A model generated the notes under the pieces. It saw only the letters and a program-made list of their open reading frames with translations, was not told the DNA's origin and did no database searches. The position numbers and the translations under genes were made by a program. Shown in pieces: positions 42,216 to 49,968 of a stretch of DNA of 50,264 bases. Position 1 is the stretch's first letter; the number at the start of each line of letters is the position of its first letter. The stretch is from Candidatus Sumerlaeia bacterium (lineage in GTDB: Bacteria > Sumerlaeota > Sumerlaeia > JABWBI01). The stretch lies in NCBI GenBank assembly GCA_013360565.1, contig JABWBI010000003.1, positions 1-50,264 on the forward strand, read 5' to 3'.

Positions 42216-43616
42216 ATGTCCCTCACTCTCGACTTCACCAATCTGCTGAGCAGCGCGGTCGGCGCCGACCACGGCCTCTCCGAGGCCGCCATCGACAATC
42301 AGGCCGGCCGGACCAGGCGCATCCACGCGGAGCTCCAGGCGAGACGCGACTCGGGAGAGCTGGGCTTCTACGATCTCCCCGGTGACACGCGGGCCGCCGC
42401 GGAGATCCGCGCCGCGGCGCAGCGGGTCCGTGACCACTTCGAAAACTTCGTCGTGCTCGGCATCGGCGGATCGGCCCTCGGGGTCATCGCGACGCAGACG
42501 GCACTCGGCCACGCCTTCCACAACCTGCTCCCGGCGGACAGGCGCAGCGGGCCGCGCCTGTTTGTGCCTGACAACCCCGACCCCGAGCTGACCGCGGACC
42601 TTCTGGAGGTCCTCGATCCGAAGACCACCTGCTTCAACGTCATCACGAAGAGCGGCTCGACATCCGAGACGATGGCACACTATCTCGCCGTCCGCGATCT
42701 TCTCGCACGGACAGTGGGGCCTTCGAAGGTGAAAGACCACCTGGTGATCACGACCGACCCGGCGAAGGGCGCGCTCCGCAAGATCGCCGCAGCCGAGGGG
42801 ATTCCCTCGCTCCCGGTTCCGCCGAACGTCGGGGGCCGGTTCTCCGTGCTCTGTGCCGTTGGGCTCTTCCCCGCGGCCGTCGTGGGGGTCGACATCGACG
42901 CGCTCCTCGCGGGCGCGGGCGCGATGGAGCGGCGGTGCGCGAGTGACGATCTCTGGTCCAACCCCGCGTACCTCCACAGCACGGCGCACTTCCTCTTCGA
43001 CCGGGAGCGGCGCAAGAACATTGCGGTGATGATGCCCTATGCCTCCGCGCTGCGCGACTTGGCCGACTGGTATCGCCAGCTCCTCGCCGAGAGCCTCGGC
43101 AAGCGGCTCGATGTCGAGGGGCGCGAGGTCCACTGTGGCCAGACGCCGGTGAAGGCGCTGGGCGCGACCGACCAGCACAGCCAGGTGCAGCTGTATGTGG
43201 AGGGGCCGCACGACAAGGTCTTCACGCTCCTCGCCACGGAGCGCTGGCGCCGTGAGACGCCGATTCCTCCGGCTCACCCGGAAGAGGACGCGCTCTCGTT
43301 CCTCGGCGGCCGCACCCTGGGCGAGCTCCTGAGCGCCGAACAGCGCGCGACGGAGTACGCCCTGACCAAGGCCGGCCGGCCCAACTGCCGCCTGATCTTC
43401 CCGCAGATCGACGCGGAGCACGTCGGCGAGTTCTACATGCTGTTCGAGATCGCCACGGCCCACGGGGGAGGCCTGTACCGCGTCAACGCCTTCGACCAGC
43501 CCGGAGTCGAGGAGGGCAAGGACGCCACCTACGCGCTCATGGGCAAGCGCGGGTTCGAGGCGAAGCGCGCCGAGCTCGAAGCGGCCTTCGCCAAGACCAA
43601 GCCTCGCCGCGTCTGA
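42216..43616 (+). CDS. pgi: Glucose-6-phosphate isomerase
   Basis: 466 residues, short bacterial PGI type. LGIGGSALGVIAT (82-86 GIGGS) binds the phosphate; ITKSGSTSETM and the region GATDQHSQVQLYVEGPHDKVFTLL carry PGI signature 2-like residues. Interconverts glucose-6-P and fructose-6-P in glycolysis and gluconeogenesis. The start at 42216 (MSLTLDFTNLL) is chosen by homology; the ORF before it is a shadow of tatD. Probably co-transcribed with tatD. Confidence 0.96.
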   Translation: MSLTLDFTNLLSSAVGADHGLSEAAIDNQAGRTRRIHAELQARRDSGELGFYDLPGDTRAAAEIRAAAQRVRDHFENFVVLGIGGSALGVIATQTALGHAFHNLLPADRRSGPRLFVPDNPDPELTADLLEVLDPKTTCFNVITKSGSTSETMAHYLAVRDLLARTVGPSKVKDHLVITTDPAKGALRKIAAAEGIPSLPVPPNVGGRFSVLCAVGLFPAAVVGVDIDALLAGAGAMERRCASDDLWSNPAYLHSTAHFLFDRERRKNIAVMMPYASALRDLADWYRQLLAESLGKRLDVEGREVHCGQTPVKALGATDQHSQVQLYVEGPHDKVFTLLATERWRRETPIPPAHPEEDALSFLGGRTLGELLSAEQRATEYALTKAGRPNCRLIFPQIDAEHVGEFYMLFEIATAHGGGLYRVNAFDQPGVEEGKDATYALMGKRGFEAKRAELEAAFAKTKPRRV

Positions 43617-43637
43617 GCGGCAGGCCTCAGGACGGAC

Positions 43638-43868
43638 TCACATTTCCATGCCCGGCTCGAACCGCTCGTTGAATGGCACCACCAGCCGTCCTCCCATCTG
43701 CAGGATCTGATTGGGGGACTTGCTCACGCACCGCTGGATGGGGAGATCGTCCGGCAGATCGAACTCGTGGGCCTCGGCGACACCGCGGAGGTCGGCATTG
43801 TCCCGGGTGCCCACGCAGCGAGACGCATTCATCCCCGTGCCCACGAAGTACAGTTTGACGACTGGCAT
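43638..43868 (-). CDS. Small hypothetical protein (76 aa)
   Basis: MPVVKLYFVGTGMNASRCVG... C-terminal part ILQMGGRLVVPFNERFEPG. Mixed hydrophobic and acidic sequence, no signal peptide. Codon third positions are strongly GC-biased like the real genes. An AGGAGG site is 14 bases before the ATG (a little far) and a promoter-like pair lies further upstream (43905-43934). It is the only reverse-strand gene in this stretch. No recognised family. Confidence 0.5.
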   Translation of the reverse strand: MPVVKLYFVGTGMNASRCVGTRDNADLRGVAEAHEFDLPDDLPIQRCVSKSPNQILQMGGRLVVPFNERFEPGMEM

Positions 43869-43904
43869 TCCCGAACGCTTCGCCTCCTGACGGCGATCGG
43901 TGAC

Positions 43905-43934
43905 AGGGTAGCAGCCTCAGGCGGTCTCGTTCAA
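43905..43934 (-). promoter_or_regulatory. Promoter candidate for the 76-residue gene
   Basis: Reverse strand TTGAAC (43934-43929), 18-base spacer, TACCCT (43910-43905). Both boxes match at 5 of 6 and 4 of 6 positions, and the transcript would start about 30 bases before the ATG. Confidence 0.45.
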
Positions 43935-44070
43935 GGACAGGAATCCCGCTGCCAGGCGTTCACGTTTGGCCGGCTCGTGCGTCATGGTTCACAGAGACCA
44001 GGAGGACCGGGGAGTGGGGGGGACCGCTCTCTCAGGGCGCCTGTCTCGACCACGTGCGGGAGGATCTGCC

Positions 44071-44940
44071 ATGTGTCCTGTTGAGAAGTCTTTGCTTGCC
44101 GCCCTTGGGGGCGCTCTGGCCCTCGGCGTCCCGCCGCAGGCCCCGGCCGTCATCCACGCCTTCGGCGCCATTTCGGTCAATGTGGCCGAGGAGACCCCTC
44201 CACCGGTCGGCGGAGCCTCGGGGAGTGGTGTCTTCAATGCCGTCTACGATGATGTTTCCAACCAGCTGACGTTCCATGTGAGCTGGACGGGGCTCACCAC
44301 AAATGCCACCGCGGGGCACCTGCATGGACCGGCCGGCCCTGGCGTCCCTGCCGGTGTTCAGGTCGATCTCAGCATCTCCGGCGGCACCTCGGGCTCTCAC
44401 ACCGCCACGGTATCGCTCTCCCCGGCGCAGGAGACGATGCTGCTCGGCGGCCTCATGTACATCAACATTCACACGGTCACGAACGGCGGGGGCGAGATCC
44501 GCGGCCAGATCATTGAGGACGCGGCGACCCATTCATTTGCCGACATCTCTCTCAACACGGCCGAAGAGGTGCCTGCACCCGTCGGCGCTCCGACGAGCAC
44601 GGGTTCGCTCGATGTGGCCTACAACTCCACGACCCAGCAGCTCACCTACGGCGTGTCCTGGTCGGGGATGAGCTCGGCGGTCAATGCGATGCACTTCCAC
44701 AGCCCCGCCGCGCCAGGATTCTCCTCGCCACCCGCCGTGGGGATCACGGGACATCCCACGGGGACCGCCGGCACGATGGCGGGCTCGGCCACCCTGACCC
44801 CCTCGCAGGGGACCGATCTCCTGAACGGGCTCATGTATTTCAACATCCACACCGTCAACAACGCGCCCGGCGAGATCCGGGGGCAGCTCGTGGGCGGCGT
44901 GACGGTCCCCGCTGAGCTCTCGGTCTTCCAGGCGAACTGA
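44071..44940 (+). CDS. Secreted protein with two CHRD domains
   Basis: 289 residues. Signal peptide about 1-27 (MCPVEKSLLAALGGALALGVPPQAPA). Two CHRD (chordin-like) repeats: the first with LTFHVSWTGLTTNATAGHLHGPA ... LMYINIHTVTNGGGEIRGQI, the second with LTYGVSWSGMSSAVNAMHFHSPA ... LMYFNIHTVNNAPGEIRGQL. CHRD modules are extracellular beta domains of unknown bacterial use. It ends TVPAELSVFQAN. ATG with GGGAGG upstream. A large hairpin follows 26 bases after the stop. Confidence 0.88.
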   Translation: MCPVEKSLLAALGGALALGVPPQAPAVIHAFGAISVNVAEETPPPVGGASGSGVFNAVYDDVSNQLTFHVSWTGLTTNATAGHLHGPAGPGVPAGVQVDLSISGGTSGSHTATVSLSPAQETMLLGGLMYINIHTVTNGGGEIRGQIIEDAATHSFADISLNTAEEVPAPVGAPTSTGSLDVAYNSTTQQLTYGVSWSGMSSAVNAMHFHSPAAPGFSSPPAVGITGHPTGTAGTMAGSATLTPSQGTDLLNGLMYFNIHTVNNAPGEIRGQLVGGVTVPAELSVFQAN

Positions 44941-44966
44941 GAACCTCCCCGACACGGTCCCAACGA

Positions 44967-45002
44967 GAGGCCGGCGGCGCAGACCAGTGCGCCGCCGGCC
45001 TC
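44967..45002 (+). terminator. Very stable hairpin after CHRD gene (no T-run)
   Basis: A 14-bp perfect stem (44967-44980 with 44989-45002, GAGGCCGGCGGCGC), extendable by one A-T pair, and a 6-8 base loop. It lacks a T-run, so it may be a GC-type terminator or a 3'-end protector. Confidence 0.5.
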
Positions 45003-45010
45003 GCTCCGTG

Positions 45011-45040
45011 TTGACGCCCCGCCTCCGATGCTGCTTGAGT
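45011..45040 (+). promoter_or_regulatory. Possible promoter of mtnA and the downstream genes
   Basis: TTGACG (45011-45016), an 18-base spacer and TTGAGT (45035-45040). Follows the hairpin at 44967 directly. Weak -10. Confidence 0.28.
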
Positions 45041-45078
45041 GCGGTCTCACTCTGACCGACCGGAGCCGGCGCGAGCAC

Positions 45079-46155
45079 ATGCCCATCGAGACCATCACCT
45101 GGACCGGCGAGAAGGTCCGCCTGATCGACCAGACCCTGCTCCCGGCGGAGGAGCGTCACCTCGAGCTCGGGTCGGTCGAGGAGATCTGGGAGGCGATCAA
45201 GATGCTGCGCGTGCGCGGCGCACCCGCCATCGGCGTCGCCGCGGCGCTTGGGCTGTGCGCCGGCATCCGAGGCTCGAGGGCCACCTCATGGGCGGAATTC
45301 GAGCCGGAGCTCAAACGCGCGGCCGGGTATCTGGCCTCGGCGCGGCCGACCGCCGTCAATCTCTCCTGGGCTCTCGAGCGCATGGTTCGCCTCGCCGAGA
45401 CGGTGAGAGACCAGCCTGTCGCTGCGATCAAAGAGCGTCTGCTCGCCGAGGCCACAGCGATGATCGAGGAGGACCACCGCATCTGCCGGGCGATGGGCGA
45501 GCACGGCGCGGCGCTGCTCACCGACGGCCAGGGGGTGCTGACTCACTGCAACACCGGCGGTCTTGCCACCGCGGGCCTTGGGACCGCGCTGAATGTGGTC
45601 TTCACGGCTCACCGGCAGGGCAAGCGGGTTCACGTGTTCGCCGACGAGACACGACCGCTGCTCCAGGGCGCGCGCCTCACGGCCTGGGAGTGCCTCCGCG
45701 AGGGGGTCCCATGCACGCTCATCTGCGACTCGATGGCCGCAGTCGTGATGCGCCAGGGCAAGGTGAAGAGCGTGCTCGTGGGAGCTGATCGCATCGCGGC
45801 CAATGGCGACACCGCGAACAAGATCGGGACCTACATGCTCGCTGTCCTGGCCAAGGAACACGGCATCGGCTTCTACGTCGTCGCCCCGCTCTCGACGATC
45901 GACCGGGCCATTGCCTCCGGCGACGAGATCCCGATCGAGGAGCGCGGCGCGGAGGAGATCATCCGGGGCTTCGGCCGGCAGACCGCACCGAGCGGTGTGC
46001 AGGTCTTCAATCCGGCCTTCGATGTGACGCCCCACCGTCTCATCGCCGGCATTGTCACCGAGCGGGGAGTCGCCGGGCCCCCGTACACGGAGAGCCTGCG
46101 CGCGATGTTCGAGGAGAGTGCCATGCGACCGCACCGGCCAGTCAAGCGAGGCTGA
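45079..46155 (+). CDS. mtnA: S-methyl-5-thioribose-1-phosphate isomerase
   Basis: 358 residues. eIF-2B-alpha-like fold: MLRVRGAPAIGVAAALGL, LTHCNTGGLATAGLGTAL (catalytic Cys), VFADETRPLLQGARLTAWE and VGADRIAANGDTANKIGTY (catalytic Asp). Isomerises MTR-1-P to MTRu-1-P in methionine salvage. The start at 45079 (MPIETITW) is the usual beginning; the 17 codons upstream are not conserved and the SD is weak. No other salvage gene (mtnK, mtnB, mtnD) lies in the window. Confidence 0.94.
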   Translation: MPIETITWTGEKVRLIDQTLLPAEERHLELGSVEEIWEAIKMLRVRGAPAIGVAAALGLCAGIRGSRATSWAEFEPELKRAAGYLASARPTAVNLSWALERMVRLAETVRDQPVAAIKERLLAEATAMIEEDHRICRAMGEHGAALLTDGQGVLTHCNTGGLATAGLGTALNVVFTAHRQGKRVHVFADETRPLLQGARLTAWECLREGVPCTLICDSMAAVVMRQGKVKSVLVGADRIAANGDTANKIGTYMLAVLAKEHGIGFYVVAPLSTIDRAIASGDEIPIEERGAEEIIRGFGRQTAPSGVQVFNPAFDVTPHRLIAGIVTERGVAGPPYTESLRAMFEESAMRPHRPVKRG

Positions 46156-46217
46156 TACGGCGACCCGGCAGTTGAAATCAGGCCGGGGCAGATGCACCGT
46201 CAAGGAGCCGAGCCGCC

Positions 46218-46442
46218 ATGCCGACCATCGATGTCACCGACCAGGTCTGCCCGCTGAGCTTCGTCAAGGCCAAGCTCGCGATGGAGGATCTCGCGATCGG
46301 TGAGCGGCTGGAGGTGAGACTGCGCGCCGGCGAGGCGCTGGCCAACGTCACGCGCTCCTTCGAGATGGAGGGCCAGCGCGTCGTCGGCCGCGAGCAGGAG
46401 AGCCCCGAGGTCTGGCGAGTGGTCGTCGAGAGGCAGGTCTGA
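46218..46442 (+). CDS. TusA-family sulfur carrier with a CPLS motif
   Basis: 74 residues. IDVTDQVCPLSFVKAKLAMEDL matches the TusA core: C11-P12 starts the sulfur-carrying motif, but the usual CPxP reads CPLS. Later LEVRLRAGEALANV and a C-terminal beta strand complete it. TusA proteins carry persulfide sulfur from cysteine desulfurase to tRNA modification, molybdenum cofactor or sulfur oxidation routes. AAGGAG upstream of the ATG. Three bases before the ThiF-like gene, so surely one unit. Relatives reading CPMTFV are known to me beside ThiF-like genes; the two versions are alike at the second Pro. Confidence 0.82.
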   Translation: MPTIDVTDQVCPLSFVKAKLAMEDLAIGERLEVRLRAGEALANVTRSFEMEGQRVVGREQESPEVWRVVVERQV

Positions 46443-46445
46443 CGC

Positions 46446-47252
46446 ATGCCGCAGTTCACTCAGGAGCAGATGGAGCGCTACTCGCGCCACATCCTGATCC
46501 CCGGCTTCGGCGGAGTGGGGCAGCAGCGTCTGCTGGACGCGAAGGTCCTTGTGCTGGGGGCCGGAGGCCTCGGCTCGCCCGCGCTGCTGTACCTCGCCGC
46601 GGCCGGGATCGGAACGATCGGCATCGTCGACGGTGACTGCGTTGACCTCTCGAATCTCCAGCGGCAGATCATCCACAGGACGGCGGACATCGGCCGGCCG
46701 AAAGCCCTCTCGGCGCAGGAGACGCTCACCGCGCTGAACCCCGGCGTCCGGATCATCGTCCACTCCGAGCGGATGACCGGAGAGAATGCCGCCGCGCTGA
46801 TCGCGCCGTACGATGCCGTCGTCGACGGCACTGACAACTTCCCGACTCGCTTCCTCGCCAATGATGCGTGCTTCTTTGCCCGCCGGCCGCTGTTCACCGC
46901 GGCCGTCTTCCGCTTCGAGGGCCAGCTGACATCCTTCCTGATGCAGGGTTCAGGGCCCTGCTATCGCTGCCTCTTCCCCGAGCCGCCTCCCCCGGGTCTG
47001 ATTCCCACGTGTCAGGAGGCGGGAATTCTCGGCTCGGTCACCGGCGTCCTCGGAACGCTCCTCGCCACCGAGGTCATCAAGCACTTCGCTCAGACCGGGG
47101 AGGGCTTGGAGGGGACGCTGCTGCTCTGCGACCTGCTGACGGCCACCTTCCGCCGGGTGCGCTTCAAGCGCAATCCGGCCTGCCCCCTGTGCGGGGATGC
47201 GCCGGCGATCACCCGAGTCACCGGGCATTCCCCGGTGTGTGGCACGAGATGA
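46446..47252 (+). CDS. ThiF/MoeB/HesA-type E1-like adenylyltransferase
   Basis: 268 residues, complete E1-like domain: RYSRHILIPGFG start, GAGGLGSP nucleotide loop (38-45), DGDCVDLSNLQRQIIH (R73 region), GTDNFPTR (D130), a catalytic Cys in PTCQEAG (C189) and zinc cysteines C172/C175 and C246/C249. Activates the C-terminal glycine of a ThiS- or MoaD-like carrier with ATP. No rhodanese domain. No Gly-Gly carrier lies here; the TusA-like protein ends RQV and cannot be adenylated in the classical way. Its true partner is elsewhere or unusual. Confidence 0.9.
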   Translation: MPQFTQEQMERYSRHILIPGFGGVGQQRLLDAKVLVLGAGGLGSPALLYLAAAGIGTIGIVDGDCVDLSNLQRQIIHRTADIGRPKALSAQETLTALNPGVRIIVHSERMTGENAAALIAPYDAVVDGTDNFPTRFLANDACFFARRPLFTAAVFRFEGQLTSFLMQGSGPCYRCLFPEPPPPGLIPTCQEAGILGSVTGVLGTLLATEVIKHFAQTGEGLEGTLLLCDLLTATFRRVRFKRNPACPLCGDAPAITRVTGHSPVCGTR

Positions 47253-47327
47253 GTTGCGGCGGATCGAAGTTGCCCGCCTGATCTCGCTCCTGCTACTCAT
47301 CGTGGACCTCACCGGCACGGAGCTCCC

Positions 47328-48497
47328 ATGACCTCCGGGCACTCGCTCGGCGAAGTCGCCTTCCATCTCCTCTGCCACGGAGCGGCCCTCGATGCCCAGG
47401 ACGCGTGGATCGAGGGAGCCGTGCAGCGGTGGGGGCCGGGCGAGCGGCTTCTGGAGCTCGAGCTCAATCCGCACTGGCATCTCCAAGTGGCGGTGGCGAC
47501 CGGCCGCGCCGAGGCCGTGAAGATGCGTGTGCGGGAGGAGTCGGTCGCGATCGACTATGCGGGGGAGACGTTCCCCGCGCGCATCGAATGCCGGCCAGAG
47601 TTCCTCGACCAGACGGCCCCCTCCGGGGTCCCTCGTTCGGCTCTCGCCCGGACGTTCTACAACTACCTGATGTTTCATCCGCTCTCACTTCATGCCGAGG
47701 GTGCCGAGCGCCGGGTGATGATCACACCGCCGGGCGCGGAGCCCATCCCCCTGGAGTTTGACGATGTCCTCGATGTCACCGGGGCGGCTCTGCGGGCGGA
47801 GCGGATCGACGGCGTCTCGCTCCGGTGGGCCTTGCGCGTGACGCCCGGGGAGGTGGATGTCGCTCTCGGACCGCTGCTCCGGGCCATCCGCCGGAACTTC
47901 GACGTCGTCATCGCCGCCGAGTGCCCGCCTCCGCGCGACGCGGGGGCGCTGGATCTCCTCTACGGCGAAGGGGCCGACGCGATCAGTCTGCCGATCCTCG
48001 GCATGACGGCCGACGCTCCCCGGGGCGCCACGCTCGCCGAGGCCCTGCACGCCCTGCAGCGGGCGGTGGTCGTCTTCCCGCGGGGCACCGTGCTCGCGCC
48101 GCTGCTCCTCGGGTGCGAGTCGCCGGCCGCCACGCGTGAGACGGTCTCGCGTCTCGCCTCGATGGGGGCCTGCGCGGCACTGGACACGCGCCTCCTCGGC
48201 GAGCATTGGGAGAAGCATCGGCGGGTGTGGACCTCGGCCGAGATCGCGCATCTCTGGCAGCATCTCGAGGAGGAGATCGCCCGTGCGCGTCTGGCGCGGC
48301 CGTGGACGCCGCACCCCATGACCGAGTCCCTGGCCATCCCCGCGTGGTCGTTTGACCCGGCGGCTCCCTGCGAGCCTCTGCGCGGCGGCTTTTGGCAGTC
48401 GCGGCCCGGCCAGATGGTCGTGAAGAATCTCATCCGTCTGCGCCGCCGCCTGCGGGTTCGCCGGGTGGACCAGAGCCTGGAGTCGTCGGAGCTCTGA
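47328..48497 (+). CDS. Unknown protein, radical-SAM-like barrel without FeS cysteines (inference)
   Basis: 389 residues, no signal peptide, no membrane helix. Residues 92-101 (FLDQTAPSGVP) resemble the FYDxTxxDGVP lead-in of some radical SAM/biotin-synthase-like proteins (the MSMEG_0568 type, from memory). The C-terminal half has ADAISLPILG, FPRGTVLAPLLLGCESPAATRETVSRLASMGA, a strand-helix pattern seen in barrel ends of that superfamily. The CxxxCxxC cluster motif expected near residues 105-140 is absent; the six cysteines (16, 88, 199, 263, 282 and about 356) are scattered. Function unknown. It is 1 base ahead of the SLC13-like gene and in the same unit as the tusA/thiF-like pair. Confidence 0.7.
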   Translation: MTSGHSLGEVAFHLLCHGAALDAQDAWIEGAVQRWGPGERLLELELNPHWHLQVAVATGRAEAVKMRVREESVAIDYAGETFPARIECRPEFLDQTAPSGVPRSALARTFYNYLMFHPLSLHAEGAERRVMITPPGAEPIPLEFDDVLDVTGAALRAERIDGVSLRWALRVTPGEVDVALGPLLRAIRRNFDVVIAAECPPPRDAGALDLLYGEGADAISLPILGMTADAPRGATLAEALHALQRAVVVFPRGTVLAPLLLGCESPAATRETVSRLASMGACAALDTRLLGEHWEKHRRVWTSAEIAHLWQHLEEEIARARLARPWTPHPMTESLAIPAWSFDPAAPCEPLRGGFWQSRPGQMVVKNLIRLRRRLRVRRVDQSLESSEL

Positions 48498-48498
48498 C

Positions 48499-49968
48499 AT
48501 GACCTCCCCCCCCGCGTCTCCTCGCCTCGTGATCGACACGCGTCCGCTGTGGCGTGTGCTCTTCAGCCGCACATCGCATTGGCTTGCGATGCTCCTCGCG
48601 CTGGCCGTCTTCGCTTCGATTCTCGCGGCCCCGCTCCAGGGCATCACGCCGCCGGCCCAGCGGACGCTCGCGATCTTCGCGCTGTGCGCCATGTGCTGGG
48701 CCACGCAGGCCATCCCGCTCAGCGCAACGGGCCTCCTCGTGCTGGCGCTCCTGCCGATCTGCGGGGTCATGTCGCCCGAGGAGACGTTCTCGCTCTTCGG
48801 GAGCCGGGCGGTCTTCTTCATCCTGGGCGCCTTCATCATCGCCGCCGCGGTGATGCAGTCGGGCCTCTCGAGCCGGTTCGCGATGATCATCCTCAGCCGG
48901 TTCGGCCGCACTCCCACCGGCCTCATGCTGAGCATCACGGTGCTGGCTGCGGCGCTCTCCCATCTGATGCCCGAGCACGCGGTCGCCGCGATGCTCTTGC
49001 CGATCGTCATCGAGATCTCGCGCGCGCTCCGGCTCCGGCCCGGCGCGAGCCGGATGGGATCGGGGATGTTCCTCGGGCTCGCCTGGGGGGCGATCATCGG
49101 CGGCATCGCCACGTTCCTCGGCGGCGCGCGCAATGTCCTCGCCGTCGAGATCCTCCAGCGCACGACCGGCCAGTCGATCGGGTTTCTCGAGTTCTGGCGC
49201 GCCTCGTTCCCCGTCGTGCTGCTGATGCTCGGGGCCCTCATCGGGATCCTGCTCACGATGTTCCGGCCGGAGATCGTGTCGACCGGGCCTGCTCAGGAGG
49301 TGCTCCGCGCGCGCCTGCGTCAGATGGGGCGGATGTCGCTCGAGGAGCGGATGACAGGGGTGGTGCTGGCCGTGACGGTCATCGGCTGGGTGGTGAGCGA
49401 GCACGTCCACCTCGACATCGCGGTCGTGGCGCTCGCGGGAGCTGTGTCGCTCTTCGCCCTCCGCGTCATCTCCTGGCAGGACGTCGAGCGCCACGTGAAC
49501 TGGGGCATCATTCTCATGTACGGAGGGGCCATCGCGCTCGGTCAGGCGATGGACTCCGAGCACACCGGGGCGGCCGAGTGGCTCGCCCGCTCGGTCCTCA
49601 GTGACTCCCTCTTCGCCCACTCGATTCTCACGGTGATCACGCTCGCGGCCATGGCGCTGCTCCTCACCGAGGGGCTCAGCAACGCGGCCGTGGTGGCGAT
49701 GATCATGCCGATCGCGCTCGATGTCGCCCTGCGGCTGGACGTCGATCCCGCGCTGATGGTCTACGCGGTGGCGCTCCCCGCTGGTCTCGCCTTCACGCTC
49801 CCCATCGCCTCTCCGCCCAACGCGCTCGTCCACTCGACGGGCCATGTGCGCATGCGCCACTTCCTCACCGCGGGGCCGCTCATCAATGTCATCTCGCTGG
49901 TGGCCGTCACGCTGGTGGCCATCTTCCACTGGGGCTCGATCCTGGGCCTCTTCGAGGCAACGCCATGA
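48499..49968 (+). CDS. SLC13/DASS-type anion:sodium symporter-like protein
   Basis: 489 residues, about 11-12 helices. Core features: ATQAIPLSATGLLVLALLPICGVMSPEETFSLFGSRAVFFILGAFIIA, the half-repeat hairpin and SEGLSNAAVVAMIMPIAL near residue 395. DASS carriers move sulfate, dicarboxylates or citrate with sodium. The second SNT-type motif reads SNA; the first position reads PEH (LSHLMPEHAVAAMLLPI), so a binding residue set is changed. Coupled by a 4-base overlap to the Usp-like gene and 1 base after the unknown gene. Substrate open; sulfur anion is attractive given the neighbours. Confidence 0.8.
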   Translation: MTSPPASPRLVIDTRPLWRVLFSRTSHWLAMLLALAVFASILAAPLQGITPPAQRTLAIFALCAMCWATQAIPLSATGLLVLALLPICGVMSPEETFSLFGSRAVFFILGAFIIAAAVMQSGLSSRFAMIILSRFGRTPTGLMLSITVLAAALSHLMPEHAVAAMLLPIVIEISRALRLRPGASRMGSGMFLGLAWGAIIGGIATFLGGARNVLAVEILQRTTGQSIGFLEFWRASFPVVLLMLGALIGILLTMFRPEIVSTGPAQEVLRARLRQMGRMSLEERMTGVVLAVTVIGWVVSEHVHLDIAVVALAGAVSLFALRVISWQDVERHVNWGIILMYGGAIALGQAMDSEHTGAAEWLARSVLSDSLFAHSILTVITLAAMALLLTEGLSNAAVVAMIMPIALDVALRLDVDPALMVYAVALPAGLAFTLPIASPPNALVHSTGHVRMRHFLTAGPLINVISLVAVTLVAIFHWGSILGLFEATP

